A stretch of 64,000 nt of DNA from Saccharopolyspora gloriosae (GTDB lineage Bacteria > Actinomycetota > Actinomycetes > Mycobacteriales > Pseudonocardiaceae), in contig NZ_JACHIV010000001.1 of the NCBI RefSeq assembly GCF_014203325.1, forward strand, positions 1,365,501 to 1,429,500. Reading direction: 5' to 3'. This document shows, piece after piece, positions 9,063 through 17,279 of this stretch; positions within the stretch are counted from its first letter, which is position 1, and each line of letters starts with the position of its first letter. The notes below the pieces were generated by a model. That model ran no database searches. It saw only the letters and a list, made by a program, of their open reading frames with translations, and was not told where the DNA came from. Made by a program: the position numbers and the translations under genes.

Positions 9063-10723
9063 GTTCGATCACGACGCCCACCAAGCCGGAGAGCAAGCTC
9101 TACCGGCAGGCGGCAACTGCGGCCAACGAGGCCGACAGCCGGTACAACATGGCGCCCGGCATCCGGCGCCAGCTCAACAAGGTCTTCCCGACGCACTGGT
9201 CGTTCCTGCTCGGTGAGATCGCGCTCTACACCTTCATCATCCTGATCCTGACCGGGATCTACCTGTCGCTGTTCTTCGACCCCTCCATGGAGGAGGTCAC
9301 CTACGACGGCGTGTTCCGGAACCTGCAGGACGTCGAGATGTCCAAGGCGTTCGCGAGCACCCTGGACATCTCGTTCGAGGTGCGCGGCGGTCTGTTCATC
9401 CGGCAGCTGCACCACTGGGCGGCGCTGCTGTTCGTGGCCGGGATGATGGCCCACATGTTCCGGATCTTCTTCACCGGTGCGTTCCGGCGCCCGCGTGAGG
9501 GGAACTGGGTCATCGGCTCGCTGCTGCTGATCCTGGGCATGTTCGAGGGCTTCTTCGGCTACTCCCTGCCGGATGACCTGCTCTCCGGTACCGGCGTCCG
9601 CGCCACCATGTCCGGCATCGTGCTGTCCATCCCGCTGATCGGGACCTGGATGCACTGGGCGCTGTTCGGCGGCGAGTTCCCGGGAATGGAGATCATCCCG
9701 AGGCTCTACATCCTGCACGTGCTGGTGCTGCCGGGGATCATGCTCGGCCTGGTCGCGGCGCACCTGGCGCTGGTCTGGTACCAGAAGCACACCCAGTTCC
9801 CGGGCGCCAAGCGCAAGGAGACGAACGTCGTCGGCATCCGCATCATGCCGACCTTCGCGCTCAAGGGCGGTGCGTTCTTCGCGCTGACCACCGGCATCCT
9901 GGCGATCATGGGCGGCGTGTTCCAGATCAACGCGATCTGGAACCTCGGGCCGTACCTCGGTTCGCAGGTCTCGGCGGCCTCGCAGCCGGACTGGTACCTG
10001 ATGTGGGCGGACGGCATCCTGCGGATCTGGCCGGCCTGGGAGCTCTACATCGGGCCGTACACGGTGCCGCCGGTGTTCTTCTGCGGTGCGATCGGCATGG
10101 GCATCATGTTCACGCTGCTGATCGCCTACCCGATGATCGAGCGCAAGCTCAGCGGGGACAACGCGCACCACAACCTGCTGCAGCGTCCGCGGGACAACCC
10201 GGTACGCACCAGCCTCGGCATGATGGCGCTGTCCTTCTTCGCCGTGCTGATGATCTCCGGCATGAACGACGTGGTCGCGTTCGAGCTGAACATCTCGCTG
10301 AACGCGATGACGTGGGGCGGCCGGATCGGGCTGCTGCTCGCACCGCCGATCACGTACTACATCACCTACCGGGTGTGCCTGGGTCTGCAGCGGGCCGACC
10401 GCGAGGTGCTGGAGCACGGCGTGGAGACCGGCATCATCAAGCGGCTCCCGCACGGTGAGTTCATCGAGGTGCACCAGCCGCTCGGGCCGGTGGACTCGCA
10501 CGGTCACCCGGAGGAGCTCGCCTACCAGGGCGCCGCGGTGCCGAAGAAGATGAACAAGCTCGGTGCCGCGGGCTCCCCGGTCGAGGGCAGCTGGCTCAAG
10601 CCGGACCCCGCCGAGGAGACCGAGGCCCTGGCCCGGACCCGGGCGGAGAACGAGCGCGCGGAGCACGAGGCGCGCGAGGACAGCGAACTGGTCTCCGGAA
10701 GGCCGCAGCAGCCTTCTGAGTGA
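9059..10723 (+). CDS. qcrB: cytochrome bc1 complex cytochrome b subunit
   Basis: The 554-residue subunit carries the two b hemes and the menaquinol sites. Heme-ligand helices are seen around [11 protein letters not shown] and in the later helix with [20 protein letters not shown], and there is a PDWYLMW motif near the Qo region. A long hydrophilic C-terminal extension rich in Glu, Ala and Arg (about 90 residues) is typical of actinobacterial QcrB. It starts inside the qcrA stop (ATGA) and ends the operon before a strong hairpin. Confidence 0.95.
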   Translation: MSSITTPTKPESKLYRQAATAANEADSRYNMAPGIRRQLNKVFPTHWSFLLGEIALYTFIILILTGIYLSLFFDPSMEEVTYDGVFRNLQDVEMSKAFASTLDISFEVRGGLFIRQLHHWAALLFVAGMMAHMFRIFFTGAFRRPREGNWVIGSLLLILGMFEGFFGYSLPDDLLSGTGVRATMSGIVLSIPLIGTWMHWALFGGEFPGMEIIPRLYILHVLVLPGIMLGLVAAHLALVWYQKHTQFPGAKRKETNVVGIRIMPTFALKGGAFFALTTGILAIMGGVFQINAIWNLGPYLGSQVSAASQPDWYLMWADGILRIWPAWELYIGPYTVPPVFFCGAIGMGIMFTLLIAYPMIERKLSGDNAHHNLLQRPRDNPVRTSLGMMALSFFAVLMISGMNDVVAFELNISLNAMTWGGRIGLLLAPPITYYITYRVCLGLQRADREVLEHGVETGIIKRLPHGEFIEVHQPLGPVDSHGHPEELAYQGAAVPKKMNKLGAAGSPVEGSWLKPDPAEETEALARTRAENERAEHEAREDSELVSGRPQQPSE

Positions 10724-10737
10724 GCCTGACCGTGCCC

Positions 10738-10775
10738 GGAGCGGCCCGGTACCCCACAGGGGTGCCGGGCCGCTC
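10738..10775 (+). terminator. terminator of the ctaE-qcrCAB operon
   Basis: A GC-rich stem of about 17 bp with one G-T pair lies 15 nt after the qcrB stop, between the convergent qcrB and exonuclease genes, so it may work in both directions. No T-tail is present. Confidence 0.75.
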
Positions 10776-10787
10776 CGCGTTCCGGGC

Positions 10788-12515
10788 TCAGTCCGCGGCG
10801 GGGTAGGGGGTCCGGGCCTGGGTGGCGCGCTCCAGCCAGGTGCGCCACGCGGCCGCCGAACCGGCCGGTTCGGCCCAGGGCGTCGCGCAGCGGACCAGGC
10901 GGGTGCCGCCGGTGGTGAGCCAGCGGTGCACGACGCGCACCTCGTCGGCGGGGGCGCCGCGCAGCGGTCCGGGCTCCGGCAGCACCGTCTCCGCAGCCGC
11001 CTGCAGCGCGTCCACGACCGGCATCGGCGGTGTCCCGCGCCGCGCGTTGCCCGCGGCGGCGAGCCTGCCGTGGCGCACCACGGCCAGCTGCCAGCCGCCC
11101 GCCCCGTCCGGGCGGGCCGCGACCAGTTCGGGCACCGCGGCCAGCGCGGCCCAGCGCTGCGCCTGGTCGAGCGCCCGCACCAGCCCGGCGAGCCGGTCGC
11201 GGGCCGCGGCGGCGTCCTCGAAGCGCTCCTCGGCGGCGAGCCGGTCGAGTTCCGCGTGCAGCCGCTCCAGGAGTCCGTGCTCCGCGTCCCGGCCGGCGGG
11301 GCCGCCGGAGATCACCTCCCGCACGGTGACGACCTGCGGCGCGTACTCTTCGACGCTCTGGTGCCCGGCGCACGGCGCCGCGCAGCGCCCGAGTTCGTAC
11401 ACCGCGCACGGACGCCCCGACGGGTTGCGCGCCGGGATGCGTTCGGTGCACCGGCGCAGCGTGGTGCCCGCCTGCAAGGTCTCCACGGCCTCCGCCGCGG
11501 CCGCCCGGGACCGGAAGGGGCCCAGCGCTCCGTCGCGGGCGCTGCGGACGATCGAGAGCCGCGGGAAGGCCTCCTCGGTGAGCACGACCCACCAGGTGCG
11601 CTTCGGGAACTTGGAGCGGCGGTTGTAGCGCGGCTGGTGCGCGCCGAGCAACCGCAGCTCCCGCACCTCGGCCTCCAGCGGGTGCGCGCACTCCACGTGG
11701 TCCACCCGCTGCGCGAGCCCGGCCATCTCCCGCACCCGGCCGCGGCGTTCCCCGGCGGTGAAGTACTGCCGCACCCGGCGGCGCAGGTCGGAGGCCGTGC
11801 CGACGTAGAGCACCTCGTCGTTCGGGCCGCGGAACAGGTAGACGCCGGGGGCGTTCGGCAGGTCGTCGGCCAGGCCGCGGTTGCGGCGCTGCTGCGGGGT
11901 CACGTCCGGCAGGTGCGCCAGCAGCTCCGGCACGGTCCGCACGCCCAGCGGTCCGAGGCGCTCCAGCAGCGCGTGCAGCACGTCGACGGTGGCGCGGGCG
12001 TCGTCGAGGGCGCGGTGCACCGGGGTGGTGCGGGCGTGCAGCACGCGGGCGAGGGTGCCGAGCTTGTGGTTCGGCGTCTCGTCCCGGCTCAGCACCCGGC
12101 GGGCGAGCTTCGCGGTGCACAGCACCTGCGGTTTCGGCCAGGTCAGCTCCAGCCGTTCGCAGTGCGCTCGCAGGAATCCGATGTCGAACGGAGCGTTGTG
12201 GGCGACCAGGACGCTGTCCCGGCTGAACTCCAGGAACGCGGGCAGCACCGAGTCGAAGCGCGGCGCCCCGTGCACCATGGCGCCGGTGATCCCGGTGATC
12301 GACACGACCATCGGCGGGATCTCGCAGCCGGGGTCGACGAGGGTGGCGAACTCACCGAGCACTTCGCCGCCGCGGACCTTCACCGCGCCGATCTCGGTCA
12401 CGGCGTCGCGCTGCGCGCTGCCACCGGTCGTCTCCAGGTCGACGACGACGAACGTCGTCCGGTGCAGGGGGAGGTCGTCGTCGATCTCGTCGAAGGTCAG
12501 CTGCGCCCCGGTCAT
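10788..12515 (-). CDS. DEDDh exonuclease fused to a UvrC-like GIY-YIG domain
   Basis: The 575-residue protein has two parts. Residues 1-180 form a DnaQ-type 3'-5' exonuclease with FVVVDLETTGG, VAHNAPFDIGFL and HRALDDARATVD (DEDDh). Residues about 200-500 resemble the UvrC N-terminal nuclease with GVYLF...VLYVGTA and a cysteine segment CAVYELGRCAAPC. It matches the Rv2191-type actinobacterial proteins of unknown repair role. The start is set at the ATG at 12515 (MTGAQLTFDEI) because upstream in-frame sequence is low-complexity shadow. It converges with qcrB and is divergent from the NYN gene. Confidence 0.88.
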   Translation of the reverse strand: MTGAQLTFDEIDDDLPLHRTTFVVVDLETTGGSAQRDAVTEIGAVKVRGGEVLGEFATLVDPGCEIPPMVVSITGITGAMVHGAPRFDSVLPAFLEFSRDSVLVAHNAPFDIGFLRAHCERLELTWPKPQVLCTAKLARRVLSRDETPNHKLGTLARVLHARTTPVHRALDDARATVDVLHALLERLGPLGVRTVPELLAHLPDVTPQQRRNRGLADDLPNAPGVYLFRGPNDEVLYVGTASDLRRRVRQYFTAGERRGRVREMAGLAQRVDHVECAHPLEAEVRELRLLGAHQPRYNRRSKFPKRTWWVVLTEEAFPRLSIVRSARDGALGPFRSRAAAAEAVETLQAGTTLRRCTERIPARNPSGRPCAVYELGRCAAPCAGHQSVEEYAPQVVTVREVISGGPAGRDAEHGLLERLHAELDRLAAEERFEDAAAARDRLAGLVRALDQAQRWAALAAVPELVAARPDGAGGWQLAVVRHGRLAAAGNARRGTPPMPVVDALQAAAETVLPEPGPLRGAPADEVRVVHRWLTTGGTRLVRCATPWAEPAGSAAAWRTWLERATQARTPYPAAD

Positions 12516-12589
12516 CGCGCGCACGCTACGGGCGGCCACCGACAACCTCCGGATCGGGTGAACGAGGAGCGGACGACTAGCCTGGTCCC

Positions 12590-13984
12590 GTGGTTCCGCC
12601 GACGTCGGGTGCCGATGCCCCGCGCTCCGAAGAGTCTGCTGTGGACAGTCCGCGGCAGGCGCCGAACGGCGCTCCGAGCGAGGTCTTCGAGCCCTGTCCG
12701 GCCGGTGACCCGGAGGAACTCCCCGCGCCGGTGCGGGCCAGGCTCGCCGAGCTGGGCGCGGAGGCGCTGGAGGGCATGCGTCCCTCGGACGTGCCGGTCC
12801 CGCTTCGCCCGGTGGTGCGGTTCGCACCCGCCAAACGGGCGAAGCTCGGGCAAGGGCCGTTGGTCGCGGCGCTGCGGGACGCCCCGGTGTTCCGCACGGC
12901 GGTCGTCGACTGGTGCCGCGAGCACCGCCCCGACGGGCTCGACGCGGCGAACTCCGACCCGGTGGTGGTCGCCGCGGCGGGCATCCTGCTCGGGACGCCG
13001 AACACGGAGCACTACGTGGAGCTCGTCGCGTTCCGCGTGGAACAGGGGAGGTTGCGCGGTGAGCGGGACTCCGCGCAGGCCCGAGCCCAGCGGCTGGCCG
13101 CTGAGACCGAGCGGTTGCAGCACGAACTCGCCGAGCTGCGGCGCGCGCAGGAGCAGGCTGGCGATGCGTCCGGCTCCGAAGCCGACCGGTTGCGCAAGCG
13201 CCTGCGCGAGCAGGGCCAGCGCCTCCGCGACGCCAAGGACGACGCGCAGGTGGCCCGCGCGGAGCTCACCGAAGCGCACCGGCTGGTGGAGACCGAGCTG
13301 TCGGACCTGCGCGCCCAGCGGGACCGCGAGCAGGTGAAGGCGCAGGAGGAGCGGGAACGCGCCCAGCGCGCCGCGGCCGAGGCGGAAGTGGCCCGGCAAT
13401 CGGCCAGGGAGGCGCGGCAGGGCGACGAGGTCCGGATCTCGCTGCTGCTGGAGACCATGGAGGGCGCGCTCGGCGGGCTGCGCCGGGAACTGCGCGCCGG
13501 CGGGCACGGCCCGCGTCCGGCGGACGTGGTGCAGCGGGTGCGCACCGACTCCGGCGTCACCGGGCAGGTGGCGGACGCGGTGGCGCTGGACCGGCTGCTC
13601 GCGCTGCCCGCCGTGCACCTGATCGTCGACGGCTACAACGTGACCAAGACCGGCTATCCGGACCTGCCGCTGGCCGATCAGCGCAACCGCCTGGCGCACC
13701 AGCTGGCGGCGCTCGCGGCGCGCACCGGCGCGGAGGTGACGGTGGTGTTCGACGGTGCCGACGTGCTCGCGGTGCCCACCGCCGGGCCGCGCGGCGTGCG
13801 GGTGCTGTTCAGCGACCCCGGCGTGATCGCCGACGACGTGATCCGCTCGCTGGTGATCGCCGAGCCGCAGGGCAGGCAGCTGGTGGTGGCGACGTCGGAC
13901 CGGGCGGTGGTGACCTCGGTGCGTCGCGCCGGTGCTTACGCGGTCGCGTCGGCCGTGCTGCTGGACCGCCTCAACCGAGTGTGA
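12590..13984 (+). CDS. coiled-coil NYN-domain (YacP-like) protein
   Basis: The 464-residue protein has a variable N-terminus, a long Glu/Arg/Ala-rich coiled coil (about residues 145-285) and a C-terminal NYN/PIN-like nuclease domain. The nuclease domain shows LIVDGYNVTKTGYP near 345, VVFDGAD near 385 and a late VVATSDRAV, giving the acidic residues expected for RNA cleavage. YacP/Rae1-type NYN proteins act on mRNA or rRNA. The GTG start at 12590 lies 74 nt from the divergent exonuclease. Repeat element copy A follows the stop. Confidence 0.82.
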   Translation: MVPPTSGADAPRSEESAVDSPRQAPNGAPSEVFEPCPAGDPEELPAPVRARLAELGAEALEGMRPSDVPVPLRPVVRFAPAKRAKLGQGPLVAALRDAPVFRTAVVDWCREHRPDGLDAANSDPVVVAAAGILLGTPNTEHYVELVAFRVEQGRLRGERDSAQARAQRLAAETERLQHELAELRRAQEQAGDASGSEADRLRKRLREQGQRLRDAKDDAQVARAELTEAHRLVETELSDLRAQRDREQVKAQEERERAQRAAAEAEVARQSAREARQGDEVRISLLLETMEGALGGLRRELRAGGHGPRPADVVQRVRTDSGVTGQVADAVALDRLLALPAVHLIVDGYNVTKTGYPDLPLADQRNRLAHQLAALAARTGAEVTVVFDGADVLAVPTAGPRGVRVLFSDPGVIADDVIRSLVIAEPQGRQLVVATSDRAVVTSVRRAGAYAVASAVLLDRLNRV

Positions 13985-14013
13985 GTCGGTCTCTGCGTTC
14001 GGGGTCCTTTTGC
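13983..14013 (+). repeat. partial left module of the dispersed element, beside copy A
   Basis: The string AGTCGGTCTCTGCGTTCGGG followed by a CCTTTT run repeats, with small changes, the left arm and loop entry of copy A 50 nt downstream, including the copy-specific 8 nt TCGGTCTC. It overlaps the stop codon of the NYN gene. It looks like a local partial duplication or a slipped copy. Confidence 0.55.
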
Positions 14014-14020
14014 ATCGGGG

Positions 14021-14178
14021 GCGGGTGGCGGAACCTCAGTCGGTCTCTCGCTGCGGGATCTTTTTCCCGAGTGGCTCCGCCACGAGGGAAAAAGCCGTCC
14101 TCGCGAGAGACCGGCTGAGAACCCGCGGCGGTGCCGGTTGCTCTGGTGATCGCTGCTCAGCGGCTTCGCCGCTGACAG
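14021..14178 (+). repeat. dispersed palindromic element, copy A
   Basis: Left arm 14035-14051 pairs with right arm 14103-14119 over 17 bp (one T-G pair). They enclose an inner hairpin of TTTTTCCC (14061-14068) with GGGAAAAA (14086-14093), a GA/GA internal loop and a 5-bp stem capped by TCC. A second hairpin with a TTC loop sits at 14157-14175. The element begins about 36 nt after the NYN stop. It is shared with 29131-29293, 47985-48155 and 55772-55990; the 8-nt middle of the outer stem differs in each. Confidence 0.85.
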
Positions 14179-14469
14179 GACGATGGGCGTGAATGCTGGT
14201 CGCTCGGGGCCGAGCGCTCACGGCGGACTCGGCTTCGGTTCGTCGTCGGGGCGCTGCGCAGGGGCTTGGCGGGTCGGGTAGTGGTGGATCTCATACGGAG
14301 ATCATCCGGGGTGCTGGGCGGGGGTGGGGCGTGGTGGTGGTTTCGGGGAGGCGCTGGTCAGGAGACCGCGAGCTCGATCACGCTCCGCTCATGAAGATAA
14401 TCCCATTGTGCTATTGCGGGGTGTTCAGAAGAATTACCCCCCCACTTCTGGACGTCACGCTTCACCTTT

Positions 14470-14650
14470 CGTAGCCTTACCGCGTCTTCGCGGCGATCAG
14501 CGACCCACTCCGGGTCCTCCGCGAAGCGCCGCCGAATCGGCTAGTCGGGGAGCCGAACCGGGAACCTGCCCCCGTGGGGTGTGCGGGCGCGAAGCCGCGC
14601 CCGGAGTCCGGGTCGCCCTGGACCACCACCTCCGCGTACTCGGTAGGCGG
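14470..14650 (+). promoter_or_regulatory. probable c-di-AMP (ydaO/yuaA) riboswitch
   Basis: The leader of the NlpC/P60 gene is long and structured. It contains CGTAGCC near the start, GCCGAATCGG, GGGGAGCCGAACC, GGGAACC, GTGGGGTG and a closing GGTAGGC at 14642-14648, an order I associate with actinobacterial ydaO-type RNAs. These RNAs commonly control cell-wall hydrolase genes in this phylum. The ribosome site AAGGAG (14660-14665) follows immediately. I judge this by eye; a covariance-model hit would settle it. Confidence 0.55.
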
Positions 14651-14667
14651 TCGACAACGAAGGAGCT

Positions 14668-15720
14668 ATGCGCGACGTGGCGTCGCATCGATTGAAGCGC
14701 ACGATGCGCGGAGCGCTGGCGGCCTCGGCGGTCCTCGCCGCCGTTGGCATGACCTCCGCGCCGGCGATCGCAGACCCCAACCTCCCCGACAACGCCTCGG
14801 ACGCGGCCAAGCAGGTGCGGGAACTCTCGCACCAGGCAGAAGCCGTCACCGAGGAGTACAAGAAGGCCGAGGACGACCACGCGGCCAAGAAGGCGGAACT
14901 CGACCGGTCCACCGCCGAAGCGGACCAGGCCGAGCAGGTCGCCAACCAGGCCAGGGCCGAGGAAGAACGCTTCCGCGGCCAGGTCGACCAGCTCACCACC
15001 GCCTCCTACCAGGGCGCACGGCTGAACAAGCTGTCCGCGCTGCTGGTCAGCGAATCCCCGAACGACTTCCTGGACCGCGCTTCGGCGCTGGACGTGCTGG
15101 CCAAGGACAACAACGACGCGATCAAGCAGTTGTCCGCGGCGGTGCACCAGGCCGAGGACGCGACCAAGCGCGCGCAGGACGCCCGCAACCGCGCCGCTCA
15201 GGCCGAAGCCGACGCCGCCCGCATCCAGGGCGAGATCGGCAAGAAGAAGGCCGACATGGACGCCCAGGTCGCCAAGGTCAAGGAGCGCTACGCCGAGCTC
15301 AGCTCGGAGGACCAGGACTCCCTGACCGGTGGCGGCGAGACCGACTACCAGTCGCCCGGCGGCTCCGGTTCCGCCGCCGAGGCGGTCACCGCGGCGCTGA
15401 GCAAGCAGGGCTCGTCCTACGTCTACGGCGCCAAGGGCCCGAGCACCTTCGACTGCTCCGGCCTGATGCAGTGGGCCTACAAGCAGGCCGGCGTGAGCAT
15501 CGGCGGCTCGACGAAGTCGCAGGTCACCGAGGGCAAGAAGATCTCGGCGAGCCAGCTCCAGCCGGGCGACCTGATCTTCTACTACAGCCCGGTCAGCCAC
15601 GTGTCCATGTACGTGGGCAACGGCAAGGCCGTGCACGCCCCGACCGAGGGCGACGTGGTGAAGGTCGCCGACTACGACAGCATCGCGGACGTCTCCTCGA
15701 TGCGGCGCATCGTCGGCTGA
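14668..15720 (+). CDS. secreted NlpC/P60 peptidoglycan endopeptidase
   Basis: The 350-residue protein has a signal peptide cleaved after about residue 35 (AIA-DPN), a long coiled-coil domain (about 45-210) with Ala/Glu/Lys heptads, and a C-terminal NlpC/P60 domain. The catalytic Cys is in TFDCSGLMQWAY and the His in SHVSMYVGNGKAVHAP. Such enzymes cut peptide stems between D-Glu and mDAP during cell separation, like the RipA group and Rv2190c. The AAGGAGCT ribosome site supports the ATG at 14668. Expression is likely governed by the leader at 14470-14650. Confidence 0.92.
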   Translation: MRDVASHRLKRTMRGALAASAVLAAVGMTSAPAIADPNLPDNASDAAKQVRELSHQAEAVTEEYKKAEDDHAAKKAELDRSTAEADQAEQVANQARAEEERFRGQVDQLTTASYQGARLNKLSALLVSESPNDFLDRASALDVLAKDNNDAIKQLSAAVHQAEDATKRAQDARNRAAQAEADAARIQGEIGKKKADMDAQVAKVKERYAELSSEDQDSLTGGGETDYQSPGGSGSAAEAVTAALSKQGSSYVYGAKGPSTFDCSGLMQWAYKQAGVSIGGSTKSQVTEGKKISASQLQPGDLIFYYSPVSHVSMYVGNGKAVHAPTEGDVVKVADYDSIADVSSMRRIVG

Positions 15721-15759
15721 CGTTCTGCCGAGCCCGCCTCGGCGGGTCTTGATTCGCAC

Positions 15760-15798
15760 GGCGAGGGCCGTCGTCCCACCGGGACGGCGGCCCTCGCC
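15760..15798 (+). terminator. terminator after the NlpC/P60 gene
   Basis: An 18-bp stem (15760-15777 with 15781-15798) has one G-T pair and a 3-nt loop. A smaller CCCGCC/GGCGGG hairpin precedes it. It lies between the NlpC/P60 stop and the next plus-strand gene. Confidence 0.75.
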
Positions 15799-15864
15799 GC
15801 GTGTGGGTGACCGGCGGGTGCTCGCGACGGGCCGCGGCCCGCCGCCCGACCTACGATCCGGCTC

Positions 15865-17121
15865 GTGCCTGGGGTCTCGAGGGGGTGGCCTGCGGCGGTC
15901 GCCGCCGCGGCCGCCTTGGCCGTGGGCGCGTTCGTCCCGTTCCCGGCCCAGACGCCGACCGCACCCGTTTCCGGGCTCCAGAACGCCTCCGTGGCGACGC
16001 TGGAGCACGAATGGGAGTCCGTGCTGCGGGAGCGCGCCCGCGCGATTCTCACGAGGGATGAGGCGGCGTTCGCGGCGTCGCTCGATCCGGCGGCTCCGCC
16101 CGACTTCCAGCGCCGCCAGCGCGAGCTGTTCCACAACCTGGCCGAGGTGCCGCTGGCCGAGTGGGACTACGACGTCCGCCCCGCGTCCGGTGCCTCCGCG
16201 AGCTCGGCGAACCCCGACGTGGTGCTGCGCTACGCGCTGGCCGGGGTGGACGCGGTGCCCACGGAACGCCCGGCGGGGTTCACCTTCACCCGGCGCGACG
16301 GGCGCTGGCTGCTCAGCGACGACGAGCGCGCCCGCGGCCAGGCGTGGCGGGGGCCGTGGGACTTCGGGCCGTGCCGGGTGCGGGCCACCCCGCACGGAAT
16401 GATCATCGGGCACGACGGCTCCGAGGAGCTCGCGGACCGCCTGGCGGGCGAGCTCGACTCGGCGGTGGCCGCCGTGACCGACGTGTGGGGACCGGACTGG
16501 CGGCGCCAGGTGGGTGTGCTGCTGCCCCGCTCCCAGGAGGAGCTGCGGGAGTTGGTGGGCGCCGAGTTCGCGGTGGACGGCATCGCGGCCGTCGCCGTCG
16601 CCGACGAGGTGAACATCGCCGATCGGCGCGTCGAGGGGCCGCGGGTCGTGTTCAACACCGCCACCGCGGACCGGCTCTCGGACACCTCGCTGCGGGTGGT
16701 GCTGCGCCACGAGATGACGCACGTGGCGGCGCGGGCGGACACCGCCGACGGCGCGCCGATGTGGTTGCTGGAGGGGTTCGCGGACTACGTGGGCTACCGC
16801 GACAGCGGACTGCCGCCGGAGCGCATCGCGCCGGACCTGGCGCGCCAGGTCCGCTCCGGTGCCGCGCCCGACGGCCCGCCAGGAGACCGGGACTTCCACA
16901 CCTCCGGCGCGGGCTTGGACGCGGCCTACCAGCAGTCGTGGTCGCTGGTGGAGCACCTGGTGCGGCGGGTGGGGGAGCCGAAGACCGTGGAGCTGTACCG
17001 CCGCATCGCCTCGGTGGGCGCACCGTCCGAAGTGGACCCGGCGCTGCGCGAGCTCGCGGGCCTGTCCGCCGCCGAACTGGTCGAGTCCTGGCGCGCCGAA
17101 CTCCACGACCGCTTCGGCTGA
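15865..17121 (+). CDS. secreted zinc metallopeptidase-like protein (HEXXH)
   Basis: The 418-residue protein has an N-terminal signal/anchor (AVAAAAALAVGAFVPF), a region resembling NTF2-like folds (about 45-165) and a metallopeptidase domain with LRHEMTHVAAR near residue 285, followed by a downstream Glu in LLEGFADYVGY. This is the gluzincin arrangement (HEXXH plus E). It resembles actinobacterial peptidase MA-like proteins. The GTG at 15865 is the best start. The substrate is unknown; an envelope role is suggested by export and the neighbouring NlpC/P60 gene. Confidence 0.75.
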   Translation: MPGVSRGWPAAVAAAAALAVGAFVPFPAQTPTAPVSGLQNASVATLEHEWESVLRERARAILTRDEAAFAASLDPAAPPDFQRRQRELFHNLAEVPLAEWDYDVRPASGASASSANPDVVLRYALAGVDAVPTERPAGFTFTRRDGRWLLSDDERARGQAWRGPWDFGPCRVRATPHGMIIGHDGSEELADRLAGELDSAVAAVTDVWGPDWRRQVGVLLPRSQEELRELVGAEFAVDGIAAVAVADEVNIADRRVEGPRVVFNTATADRLSDTSLRVVLRHEMTHVAARADTADGAPMWLLEGFADYVGYRDSGLPPERIAPDLARQVRSGAAPDGPPGDRDFHTSGAGLDAAYQQSWSLVEHLVRRVGEPKTVELYRRIASVGAPSEVDPALRELAGLSAAELVESWRAELHDRFG

Positions 17122-17136
17122 GCGGACCTCGGACGC

Positions 17137-17175
17137 GCGGAAGCCCGCGGCGATCGACTCACCGCGGGCTTCCGC
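17137..17175. terminator. terminator hairpin between convergent genes (first)
   Basis: A perfect 14-bp inverted repeat (17137-17150 with 17162-17175) with an 11-nt loop lies between the metallopeptidase (+) and the acyl-CoA ligase (-). Confidence 0.75.
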
Positions 17176-17222
17176 AACGGCACCGGCCGAGAACTCGGCA
17201 GAGCCTGATCGTTGATCCGGTC

Positions 17223-17251
17223 GGTGGCGGAACCGCTGAGGTTCCGCCACC
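17223..17251. terminator. terminator hairpin between convergent genes (second)
   Basis: A perfect 12-bp inverted repeat (17223-17234 with 17240-17251) and a 5-nt loop lie 29 nt before the fadD stop on the other strand. The left arm GGTGGCGGAACC is identical to the left edge of the dispersed element found elsewhere in the window. Confidence 0.75.
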
Positions 17252-17279
17252 CGGACACCTGTGCAGGTCCGGAACCGGC

